64,000 nt of DNA from Flammula alnicola (taxonomy: Eukaryota; Basidiomycota; Agaricomycetes; Agaricales; Strophariaceae), in NCBI GenBank assembly GCA_015499995.1, contig JADNRV010000033.1, positions 62,001 to 126,000 on the forward strand. Direction: 5' to 3'. Under the pieces are notes generated by a model that was not told the origin of the DNA, did not search any database, and worked only from the letters and a program-made list of their open reading frames with translations. Within the stretch, counting starts at the first letter, position 1. Every line of letters starts with the position of its first letter. Positions 1 to 11,556 of this stretch are shown here, piece after piece. Position numbers and translations under genes: made by a program.

Positions 1-942
1 ATAGCGCCGGCGATGCATCCTACGTAGGCTGCTAGGTCGTTCTTGATATTGTCTGGAAGCGGTTTCTTTGCCACGATCTGGAAATGACATCCATTAATCA
101 GGATCTCGGGTCAAAAATTCAAGAGACAATCGCATTGTACTCACATCATCCAGCACGATCCTCCCACCGGGCTTCAGGATGCGATGTACCTCCTTCAACA
201 AGCTGGCCTTTCCCTCGAGCGGTAAAAGGTTAACGACGCAGTTCGATAATACACAATCTACCGATTCTGGCTCGATGGGCAGAGGTTCGGTAAGGGCAGC
301 CCTGACGAAGGCGACGTGTGGAGGCTTCAAGCCTTTCTTCGCTGCGTTCGCACGAGCGAGGATTATCATGTCCTTTGTTTTGTCGATCAGCGAATAGGAA
401 TAACAAAATGAAAGGATACATGGAGTACAAACCTCAGATATATCCAACCCGATGGCTTTACCTGTTGGCCCGACCTTGTCAGCAGCGAGGAAGACGTCGA
501 TACCTCCTCCTGATCCTAGGTCAACGATGGTTTCTCCCTACCGAGAAATACACGTCATCAGCAATGAGCATCTAAGAATTCATGAAAATTGAACATAGCA
601 GCAAACCTCTTTGATAGTCGCAGTCGCAACTGGGTTCCCGCAGCTCAATCCCATGTGTGATCCCTCTGGGACCGTGTTCAGCTCTTCCTCAGTATATCCG
701 AAGGCCTCTGCGACGGTCTTTGCATCTATAGAGATATCATCAATAAATATTTTTCTATGAGTTGTCCAATTGAGAGAAGGCGTATTACAAGTAGCGGTGA
801 CACCCTCTCGTGCTCGCGCACTGTAAGCAGCGTCGACAATTCCAACAAGTTCATCGGAAGAAGTTGAAGTAGGTGGTGGGGCCGCTACGGTGGCAGCATT
901 GGAGGGTCGTACGTCTTGGCGCTGACAGCAGGTAGAAGGCAT
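1..942 (-). CDS. Arsenite methyltransferase (AS3MT/ArsM-like), 3' end outside window
   Basis: A SAM-dependent methyltransferase expected to methylate arsenite. The N-terminus carries a Cys pair (PSTCCQ). An [11 protein letters not shown] stretch and [13 protein letters not shown], typical of ArsM-type enzymes, follow; then come the SAM-binding motif IVDLGSGGG, the acidic GLDIS loop, SNCVVNLLP and the [11 protein letters not shown] strand. Four introns restore the frame: about 803-726, 606-538, one near 427-375, and one starting with GTGAGT near 144. The last visible exon reads [20 protein letters not shown] and runs off the left edge, so the C-terminal domain is not seen. The start is the ATG at 942. 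The motif pattern is closer to bacterial ArsM than to animal AS3MT (from memory). Family confidence is high; exact exon edges are moderate. Confidence 0.88.
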
Positions 943-1143
943 TTTGGATGTAGGAGATATGGGAGGAATTGGTAAGTACCAAAATCCAATGTCATGGCGG
1001 GCCTGGAGTACTGAGGCCTGAATTTGAGTTCGAATTTGAAATTGTCTTACCCAGTTACGTAATGTATCGCCAACGCGTCACATGCTCTGCAGTTACCACG
1101 TGCCCACATCGCGTCAAGCATTTCTGATTGAAATTCGGAATAG

Positions 1144-1691
1144 GGGGACTATGCCGCCTGATGTTAGATCCTGATGCGCACAGAAATCGGTCATTTTGGG
1201 CCCCAATGTATGATATTTATGCGTACATTTTCGGCGAAATTTGGGCTGAGCTTCGATCCCAACAGAGTACAGAACAACCGTCAATACAGAGGTTCGATCC
1301 GCATGAGTACAGAAACCACCTACCTAGACCTGCCTACCACCAGACAAAAAATCATGTTTGAGCTTTTGACCTTCAAAAAATTTCAACCCACAACAAACAT
1401 CAGCATTTCTTGGTGGGAAGGGGCAGCGGTGAGGCCAAGGACAAGCCCAGGGTGAACATCTGCAGAAAATATCATACAGATTCTTTGGTGCGGAAAAAAT
1501 CCTCGTGTTTCGAGGTTCGATCCGTATATGCGTACATTTTTCGCGAAAAGTAGGTTCGATCCAAAATGCTGACATATTGGTCAGAATTTTGAGCTACTTG
1601 ATCCAATGCGTACCGGATCGGGCCAAAATATTCATGACAGAAACGGCCAAAAAGGGCGATTTCGGATCTAACATTAGGCGGCATAGTCCCC
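1144..1691. mobile_element. Non-autonomous terminal-inverted-repeat element (MITE-like)
   Basis: GGGGACTATGCCGCCTGATG at the left end recurs inverted at the right end, followed inward by TTAGATCC on both sides. The inverted similarity continues weakly inward and may extend some bases outward. The interior repeats GGTTCGATCCG and a GCGTACATTTTTCG-type block and has no long reading frame. I could not define a target-site duplication, so the outer borders are approximate. Confidence 0.55.
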
Positions 1692-2716
1692 TCCTTTCGG
1701 AATTCCATTCTCAATTCCGACGTGCACTGTCGGTGGTGTGCTGCCATAGGCTCTTCCAATGACATTCCATATCGATTATCTAATTCCTGGCAGCTTTCAT
1801 TGGTCTCCAACTCCCTTCTTATGCTCATCTCCGGCGGACATACAGGCTTTTGACGACAGCAAAAATACCCCTCCAGCTATGAATCGTATTCCTTATCTCG
1901 TGCTCTGCTGTTATTGGCTTGGATTCTGCAAACTATCGTCCTCTTCATGGTGTCCACCAGGTCAACGTTGCAACCCTGATATGTCCCGAGGGTCCCTCTC
2001 GGTCACCAGTCTTTCCCCTTCTCCATAAACGATATACATTTCGGGGAGTGTTTTTAATCTTCCGGCCGCCATGGAACACGTTTTTTACTTTGAATCGGCA
2101 TCGTGGCCTTCCTGTGGGTGCTCGTACACGGTAAAGTGGGTATCGCCAACGTGTCGCTCGCCATATCTATGGTCAATGCGTCCTGCTGAAACATGTTCTA
2201 GTCTCTCTTATTGTTCTCCCATCTCTAGCTTCAAGATCGTTATTCATTGTATCGTTGTGGTCTGGATTTTCTGGGGACCTCGGGAGAAATGCTGTGGATG
2301 ATGAGGACCCTGTGGATGTCGTTAGTGCAGGTGAATTCGCCGGAGAGCTACGTAACTTCTACATCTTCCCTGGTGAATAAACAATTGAACTTCGTTAAAA
2401 TAGTTTAGAAGCCGATGTGTCACGATAGTAAAGGCTGGCCTTAGCCAACCCTGGTCCAATTATAAAATTGCTGCGCGTCTGTCCCAGTCACCGGACTGTC
2501 CGTTACACTCGGTGTGCACACAGTCAGGAGTCCTCCGATATATTCGTCCGGCATACCACTTCACTAAACGCTATATGTACTTCTTATAAGATATGGAAGG
2601 TTAGTTACTTACCGGGTCCATCGAACCTGTTTGGGCGTGGCAATATTCCTGAGGGTTCAATCGGATGACTATCTGCTATATGCCGCCATATGGTACGATA
2701 CCCTCCATGACCCTGG
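1692..2716. other. Intergenic stretch without a convincing gene
   Basis: Only short frames are present. Two plus-strand stretches, about 2090-2190 and 2180-2380, have some hydrophobic coding-like character but are broken by stops and match no family I recognise. They could be remains of a decayed membrane-protein gene. Confidence 0.3.
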
Positions 2717-2724
2717 TATAAAAG
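2717..2724 (+). promoter_or_regulatory. TATA box of the P450 gene
   Basis: TATAAAAG lies about 66-73 nt upstream of the P450 ATG, a normal position for a fungal core promoter. Confidence 0.5.
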
Positions 2725-2789
2725 ACAAAGAATTGACAGGTTCAGTCGATAGACGCTCCATCGTTCCATAGACTCATCGGCCTGTTACG

Positions 2790-4974
2790 ATGTTCCGCGA
2801 GGAAGATATAGCCGCTATCTTGCTTGTGTCTTTCTGTGCGTATCTCATATACCAACGAACATATTCTGGAAGAATCTACCCACCTGGGCCGAAAGGATGG
2901 CCCATCATAGGCAATCTGTTTGACATTCCTAAGGCGTTGGCATATAAAACATATGCTCAATGGTCGAAAGAATTAGGTGAGTGCAAAAGAAAGTCGATTA
3001 TGTTCACGCCAGAACCATCTGAACTCTGCCATAGGGTCGGATATCCTCTATTTGAACGCAGCCGGCACACCTATAGTCGTCCTGAATTCAATTGAGGCCG
3101 CCAATGACTTGTTTGAGAAGCGTTCTTCGATATACTCAAATCGGTAAGCGCTGACTGATTTTGTTACGCTGCTTGCTTGTCTCAATAGTGATTTTTTCCT
3201 CAGGCCGCATCTGACAATGGCTAGCGAACTGTATATCCTTCCTTTTGTCACGTATCATAAGCTGAGCGTCCTTTAGGTTGGAAGGGACGCGATTCATTGC
3301 CTTAATGCCTTATGGTGAGGCCTGGCGTGAAGCGCGTCGCCTCATGCAAAAGCACATCTCTCCATCGGATCAGGCTATTTACCAAACAAGAGAGGTGGAA
3401 TTCGTGCGCAAATTCCTTCTACCGAACCTGCTCGATACTCCTCAAAATTTCTCAGAACACATTCGCAAGTGAGTCCAACTTCAGCGATCATATCAAGTAA
3501 TGCCCGCTACAGCAACAAATTTCAGTGCCGTTGGAGCCAGCATAATCTCGCTTGCATATGGCCTTCCTATACGCCGTTTAAACGACCCGTGGATCCAGCT
3601 TGCAGAAGAAGGGATGGCCACAATAACTAGTGGCGTCGTTCCAGGAAAATACTTCGTAGATGCGATCCCAGCAATGAAATATATACCTGAATGGTTCCCC
3701 GGAGCAACGTTCCAGAAAGAAGCACGAGAAGGACGACAACGCATGCGACATTTCTTCAACGCTCCATTTCAGGCTGCGAAACAGGCAATAGTGAGTAAAT
3801 CACCTACACGATTAGAGGTGGTCCAAAGTCAGCTAAATATCTATATGCATCACATAGTCTCAAGGAGTCGCCAAGAGCTCCTTCGTCTCTGAGTCCCTCG
3901 AGGCAACGGGAAGTGATCGCGATTCTCAACGAAAGCAACTGGTAATTGAGAACATAGGTGGGATGTATATTGCAGGTGCGCGCACAATTTGTCGTGTTCC
4001 TAGCATCGACTGACGCTCACACAGGCGGTACGGACTCGACCGTCGCGGGACTTAGCAGCTTTTTGCTCGCCATGGTTTGCAATCCGGAAATACAATACAA
4101 AGCTCAGAAAGAAATAGAAAAGGTTGTCGGTACGAGTCGCCTTCCAGCTTTTCATGATAAGCCCCGTATGCCCTATCTCGCTGCCGTGCTGAAAGAGGTC
4201 CTTCGGTTGGTACCTTTTCATTCCCGTGACGTAAACAATCAGGCTTATATGTTTAAAAGGTGGCAACCAATCGTTCCTCAAGGTATGTAACAGGTAGTAC
4301 TGTCTTTCCTGGCCTTCTTCGCTGACTTGGTTCGTCATTTAACGAAACAGGTAATGCTCATACATCGACGCAAGACGACATATATCGAGGTTATTACATC
4401 CCCAAGGGCACCATTGTCATTGCAAATGCTTGGTTGGGTCTTCAAGTTTACTCTCCATGAATATTTTATATGCTTACTGTCCATTAGGGCAATGTTAAAC
4501 GACGAAAAGATCTATTCGAACCCCTCCCTCTTTAACCCAGAGCGCTTCCTAAGGAACGGAGAGCTGGATTTCGACGTACCAGACCCAGATGAAGTCGCGA
4601 GCTTTGGCTTTGGAAGACGGTTAGTAGCTCGTTCAAACCGTGGACTGAATACTTATCCCTTTGTTTCGACATCTTGTTCAGGATATGTCCCGGAGGGCAC
4701 ATCGGATTGTCATCTTTCTGGATTACTGCTGCGTCGATTCTTGCCTGCTTCAATATTTCGAAAGCTGTGGACGAACATGGCAATGAGATCCATCCCAAAG
4801 TTGAATATAGTGGTAAAACTGTTGTTGCGTAAGTTAAGGCTCACGGTGTGTTACTCCATACGCTGAACTTCCTACAGTCACCCAGAACCTTTCCAATGCA
4901 CCTTCACCCCACGTTCTAAGGAAGCGGAGGCTCTTATTCACGCAGAATTTGACGGCAGCTCTGATTTCATTTGA
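2790..4974 (+). CDS. Cytochrome P450 monooxygenase
   Basis: A microsomal haem monooxygenase of the basidiomycete type often annotated as O-methylsterigmatocystin oxidoreductase-like; the substrate cannot be told. The N-terminus is a membrane anchor (residues about 5-24) followed by the hinge PPGPKGWPIIGN. Further landmarks are LMPYGEAWREARRL (C helix), AGGTDSTVAG (I helix, oxygen activation), KEVLRW (ExxR motif), FNPERFL, and the haem loop FGFGRRICPGG with the cysteine ligand. All are intact. About ten short introns are needed; for example KEVLR joins WQPIVPQ across an intron starting near 4206, and GFGRR joins ICPGG across 4620-4680. The stop follows DGSSDFI. No other biosynthetic genes adjoin it. 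Confidence 0.88.
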
Positions 4975-5862
4975 AGCAGAAAGTGAATCAGATTTCTTCA
5001 TTGTCGTTAAATAATATGTAGTCATTAATATAATCAGTATAGCACCGGGCCTTTGTTGTTACGATTTCGAAAGAAATGAGCAAGGCTAACATGTGGCCAA
5101 AATCCAGGGACTGCACGAGGTAGGCTCTCTTAGCTACACAAGGCCAAACACCAACTATGCATTCACGTTTCCTTTTCCTAAAATTTCTTTCCTCTTGCTG
5201 TCTCGTGAATCTCTTCTCTAGAAATTTTCTTAATATCATTCCTAACTCCAGGCGGCCAGTAATAATGTTTTGTGCATCTCCGGTCTTCAGCAACCCGCAA
5301 TCTACAGAGAAACATGGCAGGAAGCCGTACCCAACCTTCTACGTACCAAGAATTCGCGTGAGAGACGCTGTATTTCGTTTCTGACGCGATTTTCGCGTGC
5401 AATGCACGAACAGGTGAGTGAATATTAATAAATCACGTAATGTATAAAAATCTGAGAGAAACGAGTCGTAGCCATACACGATGTGTATCAACAACTCTAA
5501 TGACCCGCGACAGAATCTTGATTGAACGACAGAATCCTCCGACCATAGGCATATGGAGGACGCAATTGGCGAAGGAGATCCGGTCCTGGAGACTGCGGTT
5601 GAAGTAGCAACGGAGATGGACAGGCCGAAGAGTAGAAGACCAGGTTTTATGGCCTTTTCGGCCAGTATTGCCTTCGCATCCTTCGGTGCGCTATCGAGAA
5701 TACTCTGTTTTTCCTTATGTTAATAACCTCAATGTCATCGTTTTAGGATTCCATCTATCCTTCCTCGAAGATGTGAAGACTCCCACATAAACGCCTCCAC
5801 TGCTGAGAACGAAAGACGTGTATTGCATAACATCCATTGATATGCAAAGGTCGGATTATATC
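4975..5862. repeat. Intergenic region with a duplicated GST 3'-flank (5150-5340)
   Basis: No gene is recognised. Bases about 5150-5340 are an inverted, diverged copy of 27820-28000, the 3' flank of the GST at 26896-27721; shared stretches include AATCTACAGAGAAAC (inverted in the other copy). This shows that the duplication carrying the GST at 5863-6693 extends past the coding region. The rest of the stretch shows nothing. Confidence 0.6.
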
Positions 5863-6693
5863 TCAAATGACAGTTTCATATGGTGCTAAGCTCTCGCAAA
5901 GAGTTTTCCAAATCCCTCCCTGCCAAGACATGATATCCGTCCACTCTTTGCTATCCCGTCCAAATATATTTCGAAACCATGCCATCTGTCCGCCAACGAC
6001 TAAATCTGCCCAAGACAGCGTTTCTCCCATCAAGAAGGGCCCCTTTCCACCGTTCTTCGAGTACCACACTGCGATCTCTCCAAGCCCACGTTCAACTTTT
6101 GCCCATTCCTTTGTAGCATCCTCGCCTTTCGGTGCGATATCTTCCATTTTCTTTCCGTGCGACTTCTCCCTCTTCTCCCTAGTCCGGCGGTAGAATTCTT
6201 CGCTGACTGGGTTGAATCTGGAGCATGCAGCAGGGATGACGAAGTTCCAAATGGCTCTGACTTTCGAGTTTAACGCATTTTCGAACTCCATTTGCAGACC
6301 CAATGTGTTGTGAGGGAACACTGATGGCATATTGGGGTATTGCTTCTCGAGGTACTCCGCGATAGGGATCGAGTCCGCCATGTACACGCCTGTAGATGGG
6401 TCGTGGATAGCGGGGAGAGTGTAGTAAGTGTTTCCGTCGCGCATTGTGCCAGTTGGGGCAATGCCGAGCTTCTGACAATGAGCTGCGATGTCTGGGTATT
6501 CGACCCATTCCGTTTTGTAAGGGATGCGCTTGAAATTCAAGCAATACCTGTGGTTAGACCGTTTATTAACGCCACGCATTCATGGACGCTCAAGTCAGAA
6601 TTGGGCTGTCGACACTGACCTTACTTTCCATGTATTAGGAGACCAAGCAATCCCCGGAACGGTGGAAGGGATATCGTAGAAGATGATGGTCAT
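5863..6693 (-). CDS. Glutathione S-transferase, LigE-like fungal class A (GSTFuA type)
   Basis: A cytosolic glutathione transferase related to bacterial beta-etherases LigE/LigF. Fungal class A members act on or bind phenolic, wood-derived compounds (family knowledge). Exon 1 is 6693-6620 (74 nt) and exon 2 is 6547-5863, giving 252 residues. The N-terminal thioredoxin fold starts MTIIFYDIPSTVPG and carries the AWSPNTW loop, whose serine (about residue 18) is the expected catalytic position. LPAIHDPSTGVYMADS forms the glutathione site, and the helical domain ends GETLSWADLVVGG. It is nearly the same protein as the gene at 26896-27721 but has three extra residues (TREKREKSHGKK against TREKSYGKK). 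It is intact and lies in inverted orientation to that copy. Confidence 0.88.
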
Positions 6694-6945
6694 CGTTGCG
6701 GTGTGAGATATCTAGAAATGTGCATCTCAACTATATTTTAACTTCGCAACTATACTTAGAATTCTTGGGGCAAATATATACAGTGAAAAATCCAAGCGCC
6801 ACAAGCATGTGCAAGTTCTCGCGTCTGCTTCAGCTCACTGTACGGTCGTTCAGAACTGACTGATGTCAATTACCTTGCTTGTAAGCAGCGATAGTTACTT
6901 ATACCGATATCTAATCTATTCCTCACAAGATAACTTCCTACTTTT

Positions 6946-7300
6946 TCAGATCGTGGATAACATTCTTCCAGCGTCCTTCATGCCACGGGCTGATGTTGGG
7001 CAATGAGGAAAACGAATGTGTATTTGTGAGGGAAAGAGACAAAGAAGGTAAAGTGCATGATCTACCGAAAGCGAGAAAACCGCCCACATGTCTACATACA
7101 ACGAAGTGGCTCGCGCATCGAGACGGTCACGGGAATGAATCCCAGCAGCTGATATCCATCCACTGCTGACCATTTTCTCCCCAAATAATCTTCGGCCAAG
7201 TCAAATATGTCCCCATGACAAAATCCGCCCAGGACGCCGTATCGCGCCCTTCAAGCTCAAGGTCGGTCCACCGTGACCACTCTTCGCATAAGTACTAGGT
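6946..7300 (-). pseudogene. Decayed GST (copy A)
   Basis: The minus strand encodes pieces of the C-terminal half of a GST like the one at 25882-26676: KVDT followed by a stop where the intact gene has Trp, then SWADFV, IIWGENGQQW, and after an insertion of about 150 nt the end WHEGRWKNVIHDLKK plus stop. The N-terminal half is missing. It sits directly upstream of the intact GST at 5863-6693, matching the gene order of the array at 25.9-27.7 kb. It is clearly non-functional. Confidence 0.75.
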
Positions 7301-7432
7301 GTCAACTTTTTCTAGACTGCCTTTGTACGAGATAGCAGAATATGTGTAGAGCGAGAAATTTAGCACAACAGATAGCGATCCTGAATTCGTCAGGATGATG
7401 GGATTATAAGCATTTACTTGGGTCGATTACCA
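6979..7432. repeat. Direct repeat, first piece of the split duplication (matches 21826-22262)
   Basis: About 450 bp closely match 21826-22262 in the same orientation, including GATCCTGAATTCGTCAGGAT near 7378 and the 150-nt insertion inside the GST relic. Similarity stops abruptly near 7432. Confidence 0.75.
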
Positions 7433-7795
7433 TGATGGGCGACTGTCAGCCGGGCCGCTCGGCTCGTCGACTCGGCACAATCCGCGGCAAGTTTGCTCAC
7501 CGTGTGATACTGGGGATGCAACAAAAGAGCAGGCGTCGGCGAGAACAAGGGTCGAGGGAACAAAAGAGCGTTGTGGGCGCATAGCAAGCAACGGCGAATA
7601 ATAAGCACAGCCTGGGAACAATCGCAAACGTTAAGCGCCTATCGTTGCCGTGGACACCCTCACTTGTTGTCGTCGGCAACGGCTGGCAACGGTCATGTTG
7701 TAACTTGTAAGTATTGTAGTTTTACAAGAGGCGAGTGTTGCGGAGTATCGAGGACTGGATTGTCGTGTTGCTATGAATTTCACTCGTACCGGGCG
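7433..7795. other. Intergenic, nothing recognised
   Basis: Short overlapping frames only. This is the left end of a 5.1 kb stretch that is absent between the matching pieces at 22.26 kb. Confidence 0.4.
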
Positions 7796-7802
7796 TATAT
7801 AA
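7796..7802 (+). promoter_or_regulatory. TATA box of the DUF6699-type gene
   Basis: TATATAA lies 93-99 nt upstream of the ATG at 7895. Confidence 0.4.
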
Positions 7803-7894
7803 CACGCACCAAAAGGTTATTTGGAGGTCCATCAATATCCATCCCTGACGCAGTTCGTTGCTTGATTCAATTAGGACGCAAAAGGTTTATTAAA

Positions 7895-9250
7895 ATGACC
7901 CTTCCGAACCCGGCATCCCACTTCCATCCTTACCGACAACCCACCTACAGTCAGTCTTCGAATTACGACTACAGCTCCTTCCTAGAATCGCCTTACGTCC
8001 TGACTCCCTTACAACCTTCGCACCGCGTCAACACGCCTTCAAGTTTCCGGTCACCAGCACGTACGTCTTTGACGCGCATCTTTGTTTCACCATCTTGCTG
8101 ATATTATCTATTTCTTGAAGCAAGGCCAAAGAAAAGAGTGAGGTTTTACATACGTGACGAACACATCCCCCAAAGTCCGAGAGTGGACCGCAACGCACTG
8201 AGAGACATAATCTACAATGGAAGCAGCTATCCAAGCCCAAACACTGGCAGAAGACGTCGGAGAGCCGCCACACCGGGTCAAAATATACCTCAAGGACTGA
8301 ACCTTGACGACCTGAGGGAGTTCCTTTATAATGGGAGCCCGGCCCAGGCTTCGAGCCGGTACCCAGGTGGAACTAGAGACCAAGAAAATTCGCCATGGCA
8401 CGGTATGCGCACGCCGCGGATTCGAACTGTCCCACTACCGGATGATAATGAGCCCGTCTTGCCTTTCGGTCATATGCCTCCGTTGGCACAGAATACAAGC
8501 TTAAGAAATTCCGAGAATGGCTGCTCCGCATCGCCGGCAAGCAAGAAACGCTCTGCCGGGTCGGACTCATCTCCCTCCTCTTCAGGCAGCTCCTCTTCAG
8601 GTCGCTCCTCTTCAGGTAGCTCTGTCGCCGGGATCGACTGCTCGCCCTTACGCCCTGCGTCCCAATCACCCGTCGTGGTGCGCGGCGCGCCGACGCTATT
8701 AATCCACGAGCTCACGAACGAGAGCAGACTAGATTGGGATATCCGCCTGCTACCCTGCGCTGCATCGCTCCTCCCTTGGGATTCGCACCGTGTCGCTCCA
8801 TACGCGCGTCCCGACTTGCATGTACCAGCTCTTTGCGCGGAGACCAGGAGTGCTACTATATCCTTCGATGGTGACATATTCGAACCTTTCAGGACGGCCT
8901 GGGGTAACATCGTCGTCAAACCTAGCTCTGCGCAGTCAAGTCCATTGACAGAGACGAGCAGTGTGAATTCCCAAAGCGAGCCGATCACGCTTCTCGATAT
9001 CCTGGACGCGATATATCGCTATTTCCATGAACGCCTCTCCGCAGAGGAAGTGGCTATATGCACTTCCACCCCGGCCAAAAAAGCGCAGCTTAAAGCAGCG
9101 TGGAGAATGCGGCGTTCGCATAATGGGCCCTATCAAGACCGAGATTATTATCGCAGAGTCGACCTGCTGGGCGATACCTTCAAATTCCGCAAGCTCAAAG
9201 TGGACATGATTGCGGGCAGCTGGTGTCATCTCCACTTGAGGCTTTGGTGA
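7895..9250 (+). CDS. DUF6699-type protein
   Basis: A 431-residue protein of unknown function. Exons are 7895-8060 and 8121-9250, joined at ...SFRSPAPRPKKRV. The N-terminal half is basic and low in complexity, with two similar peptides (RDIIYNGS and LREFLYNGS) about 40 residues apart and a Ser/Gly run near residues 220-245. The C-terminal 170 residues form a compact domain: LLIHELTNESRLDWDIRLLP, then PW..FRTAWGNIVVKP, then ITLLDILDAIYRYFHERLS, then GDTFKFRKLKVD. This order matches the DUF6699 domain that is expanded in Agaricomycetes (from memory). It lies inside the 5.1 kb stretch missing from the second copy of the local duplication. Confidence 0.72.
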
Positions 9251-10330
9251 TGCAAAAAGAATTATTGTTTCGTTCGAGTTACTCATATCCTGCACTAATA
9301 CCTGTTATCGCGAACACTGCCATGTTGTATATTATTTCGGGTAATTTTCGCTTGATGGAATAAATTATCTGTATTTTAGCAGTCATTTTGTATTGTATTC
9401 GCATCCACTAAATATACATGTCTTAAGCAATCACAAGCTCTCGAGCTCAATCTTGGCCCAATGTTAAGGATCTCCCCTCTATCGGAGACTCTCTACCATC
9501 CGGGGACCCATATTACCCACCATCGAAGTTCCAGTGTTCCAATGTTCAAATATCCATTCTTTCTTCATAAAGCAGAGGATCAATTTCATTCGTCGTCCGC
9601 TTTATTAGCTACAATTGCACGGTGCTCATCTCCACCATTTCGTTTTTCGTTATGCCTTGTCTTGCTGCTTTGAAAATTGTTCTTTACGCACAAGATAACT
9701 CTTCTAGAATAAATCATACTTGTGATTCTTCGTTTTTGTTCTAACTGTGGTTATGCGACTCAGTTGTAAGCCCATTCATTTGTATGCTGTGTTAACAACA
9801 AAAATACGGGATAATAACAACTGGAACCGTAACCTGCGCGAATACACCCAGAAGGAATTTGGCGAGAATTTCAATTTTCAGGGAAACAAGGGCACGGACT
9901 TGGCAGGGACTCAGACTCGACGGGAGATGCCGGGCGGAAGTCGGGCTCGACAACGTCGATGGAACAACCCTTACTGTAGTCCCTCTGCCTGAAGTTAGCG
10001 CTTTAGCGCTTTCGCACTTACAGGGCCACTCATGATTCGCACTCAGACTGCCGCACAGCATTTCGCATGCCTTTGCCGCTTAGACCTCTCCTCGAGCATT
10101 TCTTTCGTAGTGTCCCGTATCGCATGGGCCGCTTCATCTGGTGGTCTTGTTGTGGGTTTAATTGTCGCATTCTACCCGTCGGTAGGCCGCGTGCTTGTTT
10201 CCTGGCCTTTTGTTACTGAATCATATAGGGACAATAACCAGGCTGTGCACAATTTGTAGGCACTTGCAGTGTACGCGCATGGGCCACAAGCAATTCCATA
10301 TTCGTCGTTACCAGGGGAGCCGCAGAATCA
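9251..10330. other. Intergenic, nothing recognised
   Basis: AT-rich sequence with short frames only, no repeat structure and no RNA gene that I can see. Confidence 0.4.
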
Positions 10331-10337
10331 TATAAAG
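10331..10337 (+). promoter_or_regulatory. TATA box ahead of the hypothetical gene at 10391
   Basis: TATAAAG lies 54-60 nt before the ATG at 10391. A pyrimidine-rich CTCACTCACTCACC run, common near fungal start codons, follows it. Confidence 0.4.
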
Positions 10338-10390
10338 GGCACATCTTTCCACCTGAAATATTATCGCATCTCTCACCTCACTCACTCACC

Positions 10391-11097
10391 ATGTCACCAA
10401 ATTCTTCTCATCTGATTCCTCTGCCTTTTCGGCTTCACGCTTCATTCGAAGGCTTTCCCATCGCAATGGGAGGTGCCCCACACGTCTCAAGAAACCAGGG
10501 CAGAAAATTCCCGAACTGGTTTAGACGATAGACTTCGTGATGCTTTCCAAAGCCTCGCCACTATGACGGCAGACATATCCCGTTCCATTCGTGACGCTGG
10601 ATCATCAGATCCTCCCCCTCCGTACGAAGACACCCCTGCTTACGAGGCTATTACCAACTCAGCGCTGGCGGCTGTGCCCAAGCGGTGGCCATGCGCTCCT
10701 ACTACAGCGTCTACTCCTTCTGCCGACAATGCTCTCGTCCTTCGACTCTCAGTCCGCCACCCACCACCGTTTGAGAGACTCCCATGAGCAGACGCTTCTG
10801 CCACGAAGCTTTGTTGCTGCTGAAAACGGAACTGTGATCCTCGAATCGTACTTGGACGTAGCCCCTCATACCCCTGCTGCGACTCGAACTGGTTTCTCGT
10901 CCTCGTCATCTGCAAGCGCGAGTGCAGATACTCAACGCTACACGTCCTCTTCCTCTTCCGTTGTTGTTGATGAAAAGGGGAACGAGGCAATCGTCAACAT
11001 CAATATGCGCGGTGCGACTCGCGCTGAAATGGCGAGGGTCTATAACCGCCATAACCTGCAGGTTGTTTTAGATCCACCGACTACGAAACGAGGATGA
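10391..11097 (+). CDS. Hypothetical protein with PPxY motif; frame unclear
   Basis: I do not recognise the family. A good promoter leads to an ATG at 10391 (MSPNSSHLIPLPF), but this frame closes near 10530. Coding-like sequence continues in a second frame (LDDRLRDAFQSLATMTADIS, then DPPPPYEDTPAYE, a PPxY-type WW-binding motif) and then in a third frame (PRSFVAAENGTVILESYLDV, a Ser-rich run, VDEKGNEAIVNINMRGATRA) that ends at 11097. No ordinary introns join the three frames, so the gene is either frameshifted or has very short introns. It is probably expressed or recently decayed. Confidence 0.35.
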
Positions 11098-11556
11098 AGA
11101 TTCCGCTGAGGACATGAATTATACGGCAGCGCTTAATATCTCTTTGTTGTATCCCTTCATGATCGCCATGCGGTTTTTCTCCTGTTAGGATTCTTGAGTG
11201 GTCCAGTGATGATCATCATTGCAGATGCAGTGCCAGTGGACATTGTGTATTTTAACGTGAGGTCTCATTCGCCGAGGGTAGATAGACGAATGACATTCTG
11301 AACTATGTCGAAATTACTATATTATTGCTACTATGTAAATAATATAGGAAAATGCCACCTGTCCTCATTTACTCGGGTAGAATATAAACAATAACAATAA
11401 TGAGCTCGGCCAATCGCTGGTTGTTGATGATCGTGGTGAGGAATAGCGTTGTAGTAATGAGGTTTGGCAGCGAATCGCCTCAGAGAGCCGCAAAGGGTCG
11501 CAACGATCTCAAGTTCCTTCTGTAAAGATATAATATTAATAAGTATGTCCTAGGTA
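11098..11556. other. Intergenic, nothing recognised
   Basis: AT-rich with no frame of note. It may hold the 3' ends of the convergent neighbours. Confidence 0.35.

Noticed and set aside
1..6693. Secondary-metabolite cluster (methyltransferase, P450, GST)
   Set aside because: The methyltransferase is an arsenic enzyme, no core synthase or regulator is present, and the GST belongs to a locally duplicated array.
8470..8988. A 172-codon minus-strand frame
   Set aside because: Antisense of the DUF6699-type gene; acidic runs reflect the sense-strand Ser codons.
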